From Dyella acidisoli (lineage in GTDB: Bacteria > Pseudomonadota > Gammaproteobacteria > Xanthomonadales > Rhodanobacteraceae), in assembly GCF_030160295.1 (NCBI RefSeq), contig NZ_BSOB01000005.1, positions 62,001-126,000 on the forward strand: DNA of 64,000 nt, given 5' to 3'. Shown here in pieces: positions 57,747 to 64,000 of this stretch. Position numbers and translations under genes: made by a program. Under the pieces are notes generated by a model. It had not been told where the DNA came from. It was given only the letters and a program-made list of their open reading frames with translations, and searched no databases. Positions within the stretch are counted from its first letter, which is position 1; every line of letters starts with the position of its first letter.

Positions 57747-59471
57747 TCAGCCGAAGGTAAAGGCATAAGCCAGCACGCCAGGATCGAGGAAGGTGATTTC
57801 GAACGTGTGCTCATCACCGCTGCCATGGGCTTGTCGCACGAGCTGGTAGAGGCGTTGCGCAGTGACGGTGCCGTTACCATCCGCATCAATGTCTACGCCA
57901 TGGTCGACACCGGGCGCCTTGTCGTCGATCAGCACGCGAAAACGCACGGGCTTAGCGCCATCGCTAGGTCCCAGCACCAGGTGCAAGTCGCGACCACGGA
58001 AGCGATAGACGATGCGTCCGTTGGCGCTGTCGAGCTGCGCATTTTCTTCGCTCACTATCCAGCGTCCATCGAGCGCCCACTGATTGGCTATCAGTGTCTG
58101 AGGTGCGTGATACGCCGAGCTGCTGTCTTGCACGATCTGGCCACCGGTAAAGTTCTGGGCACGCGCATAGCCAAGGTAGGTTTCCGGCGAGCGCGTGGCA
58201 ACGCCAGAGCCAGTAGCTTCTGCACCTTGTGCATTCGGCTCCACATAGCCGCCAGGCAGGTTCTTTTGACCTGCCTCGGTGAGCAGCTGTCGGATCACGT
58301 CTTCGCTCTCGTTGTATCCACCTTCGCCAAAATGGTGATGGCGGATACGTCCCTGCGTGTCGATGAAATAGTGCGCGGGCCAGTACTCGTTGTCGAAGCC
58401 CTTCCAGATGGCGTAGTGGTTGTCGAGTGCGACTGGGTAGTCGACGCCGAGGTCTTTTACGGCGTTGATAACGTTGTGCGGATCTTTCTCGAAGGCGAAC
58501 TCCGGCGCGTGCACGCCGATCACTAGCAGGCCGTAATCTTTGTACTTGTCTGCCCAGCTACGCACATAAGGCAGTGCGCGAATGCAGTTGATGCAGGAGT
58601 AGGTCCAGAAGTCGACCAGTACTACTTTGCCGCGCAGCAATTGCGCCGTGAGCGGAGGGCTGTTGAGCCATTGGCTAGCGCCATCAAGCGAGGGCAGCTC
58701 ACCTTCCACCGGTAGTGGCGTGCCGGCTTTGACGACGGCTTGCGCGGGAGGGGCAGGGTGCGCGGCATCGATCAGCTTCTGTTCGATGCTGCTAGTGCTC
58801 GCCAGTGATACGCGAGTCAGTAATCCAGTATCCAGCCCCAGTGCGATGGCGACGACGCCGGCCAACACCAACGCACCCAGCACGCGACGCACCCATTCAC
58901 CTGCACCGAGTGAGCGCTTCATCAAAGCGAATACTCGTCCACCAACGACGAGCGCCAGCGCAAGCGATGTCGCAGCACCTGCGGCATAGGTGAGCAGCAA
59001 GAAGGTGGTCTGAACACTGGCTCCGTTGAGCGCCGCGCCGGTGAGCAATAGACCCAGGATCGGACCTGCGCACGGCGCCCACAGCAATCCTGTGGCTACG
59101 CCAAGCCCCGCCGCCGAGAGCACCGAATCATTCTCGCCGTTGCCGCCTTGAGAGAGCTTGTTGCCAAGCGTTACGAATGGACGGCTAATCCATTCGGCGA
59201 AGTGATTGGAAAGCAAGGTGAGGCCAAGCACGGCGAGCACAGCCAAGGCGACGATGCGGCCATATTGATTGGCGTGAACCGCCCAGCCGCCACCCACGGC
59301 AGCCAGCGTGGCGACCACTGCGAAAGTGAGCGCCATACCCACCAGCATGGGCAGCCCGTTGCGTACGAACGGACGGTCCGCACGCGCGAAGACGAAGGGC
59401 AGTACCGGCAGGATGCACGGACTGAGAATGGTCAGTGCACCGCCGAGGTAAGCAAGGATAAGTAAGAGCAT
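57747..59471 (-). CDS. dipZ: DipZ-type thiol-disulfide transport protein
   Basis: A 574-residue protein. An N-terminal membrane part of the CcdA/DsbD kind has the paired Cys motifs ILSPCILPVLPF and LLWAPCAGPI. A thioredoxin-like (TlpA) domain carries the CINC motif (FWTYSCINCIRALPYV), and the C-terminal beta domain of DipZ proteins follows. It passes electrons from the cytoplasm to the periplasmic thioredoxin domain for disulfide reduction or cytochrome c assembly. Start 59471 (MLLLILAYLGGALTILSPC) is the usual family start; in-frame DNA upstream to 59555 has no ribosome site. It lies alone on the reverse strand, near a secreted hydrolase gene. Confidence 0.9.
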   Translation of the reverse strand: MLLLILAYLGGALTILSPCILPVLPFVFARADRPFVRNGLPMLVGMALTFAVVATLAAVGGGWAVHANQYGRIVALAVLAVLGLTLLSNHFAEWISRPFVTLGNKLSQGGNGENDSVLSAAGLGVATGLLWAPCAGPILGLLLTGAALNGASVQTTFLLLTYAAGAATSLALALVVGGRVFALMKRSLGAGEWVRRVLGALVLAGVVAIALGLDTGLLTRVSLASTSSIEQKLIDAAHPAPPAQAVVKAGTPLPVEGELPSLDGASQWLNSPPLTAQLLRGKVVLVDFWTYSCINCIRALPYVRSWADKYKDYGLLVIGVHAPEFAFEKDPHNVINAVKDLGVDYPVALDNHYAIWKGFDNEYWPAHYFIDTQGRIRHHHFGEGGYNESEDVIRQLLTEAGQKNLPGGYVEPNAQGAEATGSGVATRSPETYLGYARAQNFTGGQIVQDSSSAYHAPQTLIANQWALDGRWIVSEENAQLDSANGRIVYRFRGRDLHLVLGPSDGAKPVRFRVLIDDKAPGVDHGVDIDADGNGTVTAQRLYQLVRQAHGSGDEHTFEITFLDPGVLAYAFTFG

Positions 59472-59571
59472 GCTGGCGACATCCGAGGTGGATTCATGGA
59501 GCGATTTGCGCGGCTTATAAGTGCGCATCTGCGACGGGGACGGACATGCCCCCATCGCAGACGATCAGTAA

Positions 59572-60330
59572 TCAGTTGATCTGCTTTGCGGCAGCCTCGA
59601 TCACGCGAGCGATGGCAGCCGGCTTAGAGATAAAAGCAGCATGACTTCCTGCAACTTCGGTGACCTTGGCACCCGAACGTTGATACATCCAGCGTTGCAA
59701 CTGGGGACTGACGACACGATCCTCGGTGGTCAGGATGGCGTAGCTGGGCTTGGTGCGCCATGCCGCCACGGAGATAGGCGTGCCCATCGCTTTCTGCGCG
59801 AGCGGCTGTTGTGAATCCGCCAGGAACTGCGCCTCTGCTGCGGGAAGATCCGCTGCATAGGTCGCACGGAATTTCGCTGCGGGGATATAGAAGTACTGGT
59901 CCGGAGTTGCGCGCATCGCGTCGTTTGGCGCGGCGAACTTCGACAGCAGTTGACCACCGGCTTCACCCGCATCGGGTTGGAGTGCGGAGACATAGACGAG
60001 TGCACTGACTTTCGGATCGGCACCTGCTTCCGTGATCACCGAGCCGCCATAGCTATGGCCGACCAGTACAACAGGGCCATTCTGTTGATCCAAAACGCGC
60101 TTGGTGGCATCGACGTCTTCGGCAAGTCCAGTGAGTGGCTCCTGCACGATGGTTACGTGGAAACCATCCTTGGTCAGGATGTCGTGAACGGCACGCCAGC
60201 CGGAGCCGTCCACCAGTGCACCATGAACAATGACGATATCTTTTGCAGCCGGCTGCGGTGCGGCGTGTACAACCGTGCCGCCCAGTGCGAGCAGAACGGC
60301 AACGGCGATCTTCTTTCGTAGTGTGAGCAT
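59572..60330 (-). CDS. Secreted alpha/beta-hydrolase
   Basis: A 252-residue protein with a signal peptide (KIAVAVLLALGGTVVHA) and an alpha/beta-hydrolase fold of the small esterase type. DIVIVHGALVDGSGW is the oxyanion turn, VVLVGHSYGGSVIT the nucleophile elbow, and the later LVYVSALQPDAG and GSHAAFISKP give Asp and His. Its substrate is unknown. ATG 60330 has GGAG 6 bases upstream. It may belong to the same reverse-strand group as dipZ, 100 bases downstream. Confidence 0.85.
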   Translation of the reverse strand: MLTLRKKIAVAVLLALGGTVVHAAPQPAAKDIVIVHGALVDGSGWRAVHDILTKDGFHVTIVQEPLTGLAEDVDATKRVLDQQNGPVVLVGHSYGGSVITEAGADPKVSALVYVSALQPDAGEAGGQLLSKFAAPNDAMRATPDQYFYIPAAKFRATYAADLPAAEAQFLADSQQPLAQKAMGTPISVAAWRTKPSYAILTTEDRVVSPQLQRWMYQRSGAKVTEVAGSHAAFISKPAAIARVIEAAAKQIN

Positions 60331-60523
60331 TTCAATCTCCAAAAGTGTTTTGGTTTGCTCGACGTTGTGATTCAGCTAATGGCTGTTCGGCAAACATGGA
60401 GCAGTAGTGGTTGTGTGTAAAAGAGCGCCCCGGTACCCGTGCTTGTCCGGCCAGCTCGAACTGGCCGTGTCATGCGGACGCTTTGGTTGCGTTTGTGCGC
60501 AGGCGTACCGGGGTGCAAAGACA

Positions 60524-60829
60524 TCAGGGCAGTTCGTTCTTCATCGCCAGGACGTCGATCGGTTCCACCGACGGTGCGTTGGCTAGCAATTCGCTGGCAC
60601 GCGACATCAAGGCCTTGGCCATATCGCCGTTCAGATGCGCTTGACGGTTGGCTTCATTTGCAAAGGCATCGAAGACGCCAAACGTCGTAGGCGACAACTT
60701 GATGGCGAACCAAATCGGCGTTCCCGCCTCTCGATTCGTCAATTCCAGGCCGGCAGCAAGGAAGTCTGCAACCGCCTGCTCTTTGCCCGGCTTCGCTTCG
60801 AGCCGGACGAACAATCCGCATTTGACCAT
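60524..60829 (-). CDS. Antibiotic-biosynthesis-monooxygenase (ABM) domain protein
   Basis: A 101-residue ferredoxin-like protein of the ABM/YgiN type. MVKCGLFVRLEAKPGKEQAVADFLAAG is the N-terminal strand-helix, WFAIKLSPTTFGVFDAFANEANRQAHLNGDMA the conserved middle, and VEPIDVLAMKN the end. Members are small quinol monooxygenases or related enzymes. ATG 60829 has GGAGA 9 bases upstream. It is divergent from a GlxA/AraC regulator, 111 bases away, which probably controls it. Confidence 0.85.
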   Translation of the reverse strand: MVKCGLFVRLEAKPGKEQAVADFLAAGLELTNREAGTPIWFAIKLSPTTFGVFDAFANEANRQAHLNGDMAKALMSRASELLANAPSVEPIDVLAMKNELP

Positions 60830-60940
60830 CGTCGTTTCTCCAGTATTTGGCTTGGGTGGGCTGCGCAGTGGGCGAAACTTTACAAACGAGGTCCCCGGGC
60901 AGATACTGACTCGATTGACATCTTTGATATCGATCGTGCC

Positions 60941-61903
60941 ATGCGTATTTACATACTTGCCCTGGAGGGCATGTTCGACACCGGTCTGGCGACGGTGCTC
61001 GACGCACTGACGACGGCCAACACACTCGCGCAATGGACGGGCATGTCTACGCCGGGTTTTGACGTCACCGTGATGGGAGTGCGTCCCCAAGTGCACACCG
61101 CGCTCGGGCTGCAGGTGCCAGTGCACGAAATTGCTGACGCGCCGATCCCCGATTGGGTCATCGTGCCGGCGCTCGCCGACATCGTGCCCGAGCGATTGTT
61201 ACCTACGCTTGCACGCGATGATGTTGTGGATGCGCTTGACGTCCTGCGTCGATGGCGCGATGCAGGTGCTCGTCTTGCGGCAGCGTGTACCGGTACTTTC
61301 ATACTGGCCGAAAGCGGTCTGCTCGATGGACGCGAAGCCACGACAACCTGGTGGCTCACGCCAGTGTTCCGTCAGCGCTATCCGGATGTACACCTGGATG
61401 TGCATCGCCTTGTCGTGCCAAGTGGCATGATGGTGACGGCGGGTGCGGCGCTCAGTCATCTCGACCTTGCGCTTTGGTTGATTCGCAACAACAGCCCTGA
61501 ACTTGCGGCGCTCGTCGCCAAATATCTTGTATTCGATACGCGACTGTCGCAGTCGGGTTATGTGATTTCCGATCACGTCGCCCATTCCGATCCTTTGATC
61601 GAGCGTTTCGACCGTTGGGTACGGGAACATCTCGACTCGACACTCGCGCTCGATTCGATTGCTGAAGCGCTAGGAACCAGCAAGCGCACGTTGTCACGAC
61701 GTCTCGATAGCGTGCTAGGCAAGACGCCGGTTGAATACATTCAAGATTTGCGCATCGAACGTGCTGTCCATTTGCTGAAAACCAGCAAGCACAGTGTCGA
61801 TCAGATTGCCGAACAGATTGGTTATGCGGACGGCGTGACGCTGCGCACGCTGCTGCGCCGGCGGCTTGGAAAAGGTATACGAGAGTTACGGCCGCGGGAG
61901 TGA
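60941..61903 (+). CDS. GlxA-type AraC-family regulator (DJ-1/PfpI + AraC)
   Basis: A 320-residue regulator with an N-terminal DJ-1/PfpI-like domain. In it, WVIVPALAD, a nucleophile-type Cys in LAAACTGTFILAESGLLDGREATTTWW, and SGMMVTAGAALSHLDLAL match the glutamine amidotransferase-like subfamily. The C-terminal AraC domain has two helix-turn-helix units (LDSIAEALGTSKRTLSRRLD; SVDQIAEQIGYADGVTLRTLLRR). It probably responds to a small molecule and activates the divergent ABM and maybe hydrolase genes. An open frame extends upstream to 60635, but the conserved domain starts at ATG 60941. Confidence 0.9.
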   Translation: MRIYILALEGMFDTGLATVLDALTTANTLAQWTGMSTPGFDVTVMGVRPQVHTALGLQVPVHEIADAPIPDWVIVPALADIVPERLLPTLARDDVVDALDVLRRWRDAGARLAAACTGTFILAESGLLDGREATTTWWLTPVFRQRYPDVHLDVHRLVVPSGMMVTAGAALSHLDLALWLIRNNSPELAALVAKYLVFDTRLSQSGYVISDHVAHSDPLIERFDRWVREHLDSTLALDSIAEALGTSKRTLSRRLDSVLGKTPVEYIQDLRIERAVHLLKTSKHSVDQIAEQIGYADGVTLRTLLRRRLGKGIRELRPRE

Positions 61904-62026
61904 AATTCCAACGCATCTTGGGGTTCCACGCGTTCCAGCCCTAAAGGCCGCACCTATGGCGAGCAGGGCGGTCGCCGCCAAAACAGGCGCCGCCCTCCAT
62001 CATCAGTCGCTGGTTGCTGTCGAGTA

Positions 62027-63310
62027 TCAGTCTTCGAGCACACCAAGGTCGATGGAGTTCGCCATCGCCTGGTATCCAATGTCGTTGGGATGCAAATGAT
62101 CGCCGCTGTCGTAAGCGGGCAATAGGGTGGTGGGATTGGACGGGTCTCGCACGATCTGGTCGAAATCGAGTACGCCGTCGGCGCCGTTCGCCGAGCGCAC
62201 GAAGGCGTTCACGGCCTCGCGCTTCATTTCCCCTGCGGCGTCGTAATACGAGGCGCCGTTGTAAGGGGTGATTGTTCCCAGGTAAATCTTGATCCCGCTA
62301 GCTTTCGCCTGAGCGATGGTGGCCTGCATGGCCGCGATGATCTGATCGGCGGAAACGTTTTGCTGCGGAATGAGCTCGCCGATGCCGATGTCGTTGATGC
62401 CCAGCAGGATCATGACGTGGGTCGCGCCCGAAACACCGGCAACATCGTGGGCGAATCGCGTCACGCCGGCAGGGCCGACGCCGTCGTAGATCCAGCGGTT
62501 ACCGGCGATGGCGGCATTGACTACGCTCGCACGGCCGAGGTCCTCAGCAGCGGCCTGTACGCGATTGTCGAGGAGGTTGGGCCAGCGATGGTTGGTATCC
62601 GGGGTGGAACCGTATCCGTCGGTAATCGAGTCGCCGAACGCCACGACCACCTTGTACGGATGCGCCGCCTGGTCGGTAACGCTGGCAGATGCATCGGCTG
62701 TCGATGCGTCAACTTCGCTGAGCCAGTAGTACATGCTCGTTGTCGTGGCATTGCCCATCACAACGGCACCCGCCTGATCGCCCGGTGAGAGGTAATTGGT
62801 TTGCATACCTATCGTGTGAGTGGTGACGACGGGCGTGTTCAGTGGAACGTACAGGCTGATTGCCAGATCCGATTGCGTCGGTACTTGCAGGTAGACCGGG
62901 TCGCTCCATCGCTCTTCGCCGGGCGCGAGCGTTACGGTGCTGTTGCCGCCGAATCGAAGCGTGTGATCGGTAGCGAGGTCGACGCCACCGTTGCCCGTGC
63001 TGCGTGCAATCCGGGCTTCGCCGAACGTGACGGGTGTGGTCCCGAAGAAATTGGACAGCTTGACGCGGATCAGGCTGCCGCCATGCGATGTGTGGACAAT
63101 CTGGCGAATTGACTGGTTTGAGATGGCGAGAGGCGGAACGGTGACGCCGGGGTAAAGGATGTTGTAGTTCTGCGGCGCCGCATACCAGGTTGCGAACCAC
63201 GGTGGTTGAACGCAGGCTGCCGACAAAAGCACAGCCAACGCCATGACGGCGATGACTCTTCCGAGTAAATAAAAGGTGCGAGTGCCTCTCTGGGATACGC
63301 GCTTACTCAT
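62027..63310 (-). CDS. SGNH/GDSL hydrolase lipoprotein
   Basis: A 427-residue protein with a lipoprotein signal (MALAVLLSAAC). The N-terminal beta-rich domain (residues about 30-210) resembles the extra domain of SGNH-type esterases with PVTFGEARIAR. The SGNH hydrolase domain then carries VVVAFGDSITDGYGS (block I, nucleophile Ser), AIAGNRW (Gly-x-Asn block), ILLGINDIG and GDHLHPNDIGY (Asp/His pair). It would hydrolyse an ester on an extracellular glycan or lipid. ATG 63310 was chosen because AGGAG lies 8 bases upstream; ATG 63316 is too close to the site. Confidence 0.88.
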   Translation of the reverse strand: MSKRVSQRGTRTFYLLGRVIAVMALAVLLSAACVQPPWFATWYAAPQNYNILYPGVTVPPLAISNQSIRQIVHTSHGGSLIRVKLSNFFGTTPVTFGEARIARSTGNGGVDLATDHTLRFGGNSTVTLAPGEERWSDPVYLQVPTQSDLAISLYVPLNTPVVTTHTIGMQTNYLSPGDQAGAVVMGNATTTSMYYWLSEVDASTADASASVTDQAAHPYKVVVAFGDSITDGYGSTPDTNHRWPNLLDNRVQAAAEDLGRASVVNAAIAGNRWIYDGVGPAGVTRFAHDVAGVSGATHVMILLGINDIGIGELIPQQNVSADQIIAAMQATIAQAKASGIKIYLGTITPYNGASYYDAAGEMKREAVNAFVRSANGADGVLDFDQIVRDPSNPTTLLPAYDSGDHLHPNDIGYQAMANSIDLGVLED

Positions 63311-63316
63311 AACCAT

Positions 63317-63892
63317 TTCTCCTGTGTGGTGGTTTGCACGTGTGTTACTGAGGGCGTTTCGACTTAGGAGCAGGCAAAAGGTGGCAAGCCGCCCGGGCGG
63401 GCGGAGACGCGAAAACGTTCTTGAATACGTGTGGGGAGCGAGCGTTCTATCGCCAGTCGTGCGGTGAATTCGTTATGAAAGGTGGTGTCAAGGCGCTAGC
63501 CGGGCGCCCCGATTTCAATCCTGCAATAGCGATCACCTTTGCAGCGCACAGCAAAGGTGAAGTGCACGTGTAGCGACTCAGCGGTAACCCTTGAACTGGA
63601 ATCGCAAATCATTGCTTCATAACCAGTTGGGACGCCGCATCGTCATAACATCAGCTTCGACTAGAAAGATCCAATTGACCAAAACATCGCAAAGCCAATC
63701 GAACGTGCTGAGTGCCTGCGCGTAAAACAGTTTGATCACTCATGGCAGATCTGAGGAGCAGGGCGATTAGATTGGGTTATCGAGGGCAGGGCAGACTGAG
63801 TCCTCTACATGCGATGCTGGGGTTCGTATACGCTGAAGAGGCAGGCCATGCCAACGTGGACCTGAGGCTTGTCGCGTGACATGGGTTTGTAG
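63317..63892. other. Gene-free right-end region
   Basis: About 575 bases with no supportable gene. It should hold the promoter of the SGNH gene. Short frames lack ribosome sites. Confidence 0.45.
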
Positions 63893-63951
63893 ACATTTCA
63901 TGCAAGCGCGCAGGAGAGCGCGGAGTTCAGCGCATGCCTGGATCAAGCACA
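63893..63951 (+). pseudogene. Fragment of the LprI-type gene
   Basis: About 55 bases starting ACATTTCATGCAAGCGCGCA are almost identical to 57164-57219 of the LprI gene, with about two changes in the 5' half. They translate to HASAQESAEFSACLDQA. No start or domain remains, and the copy ends as the sequences diverge after TGGATCAAGC. It is a decayed duplicate 6.7 kb from its source. Confidence 0.75.
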
Positions 63952-64000
63952 GTGCCCAAGTTTTTCTGGCCACATTTTCCAATGGCAATGGTACAAGCAG

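Noticed and set aside
60635-60940. N-terminal extension of the GlxA-type regulator
   Set aside because: The extra 102 codons run antisense through the ABM gene and have no domain character; the DJ-1 domain begins at 60941.

Overview
The window reads as chromosomal DNA from a GC-rich gammaproteobacterium of the Xanthomonadales, most likely Rhodanobacteraceae (Dyella/Luteibacter/Rhodanobacter type). This is inferred from the Xanthomonas-style TonB-dependent receptor, the LacI-linked sugar locus, the many REP-like hairpins built on GTCATTCC-GCG-GGAATGAC arms, an integron attC site with Xanthomonas-like sequence, and protein families typical of that group. No rRNA, tRNA or CRISPR array was seen.

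Layout. 0.2-1.7 kb: two small reverse-strand genes. 2.5-14.3 kb: a sugar-uptake locus with a glucokinase-like kinase, TonB receptor, APC permease, secreted GH2 enzyme with the Ser-Asp/Glu signature of exo-beta-D-glucosaminidases, LacI repressor and sulfotransferase. It is best read as an amino-sugar or chito-oligosaccharide utilisation locus. 14.3-22.1 kb: a conflict island. It holds a calcineurin-like phosphoesterase fused to a STAND-like NTPase, an RNase Sa/T1-type toxin, an IS110 remnant, a Tse2-like ADP-ribosyltransferase toxin with an overlapping 57-codon immunity gene, an Imm11-type immunity gene behind a decayed toxin end, and a membrane protein with a duplicated tail. 22.1-30.7 kb: a ParB-like protein, an RHS protein with an overlapping membrane-protein gene, and an acyltransferase. 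The RHS and acyltransferase genes share a duplicated ~140 bp leader.

30.7-40.2 kb: housekeeping and carbohydrate genes (GST, hemolysin III, a GH36-GH95 operon, a YciI-type protein, a secreted protein) plus OmpA and amidohydrolase pseudogenes. 40.5-45.4 kb: a Csu-type chaperone-usher operon (subunit, chaperone, usher, two-domain tip adhesin). 45.8-49.5 kb: a PhyH dioxygenase, a stand-alone mini EF-Ts, and an integrase-less integron remnant. In that remnant a dual-specificity phosphatase cassette is broken by an 11-bp tandem duplication just before the catalytic Cys.

49.6-57.5 kb: a phospholipase D lipoprotein, then an orphan type VI secretion (VgrG) island. The island has a PAAR effector whose N-terminal domain looks like a CD38-type ADP-ribosyl cyclase/NADase, its probable immunity protein upstream, a lipase effector with a lipoprotein immunity candidate, VgrG, a DUF6931 protein, a 20-codon ORF and an LprI-type protein. 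57.7-63.3 kb: DipZ thiol-disulfide protein, a secreted hydrolase, an antibiotic-biosynthesis-monooxygenase protein divergent from a GlxA/AraC regulator, and an SGNH hydrolase lipoprotein. The right end carries a fragment copied from the LprI gene.

The strongest candidates for new biology are the phosphoesterase-STAND protein with its neighbouring toxins, the PAAR-cyclase effector pair, the mini EF-Ts, and the repeated leader.
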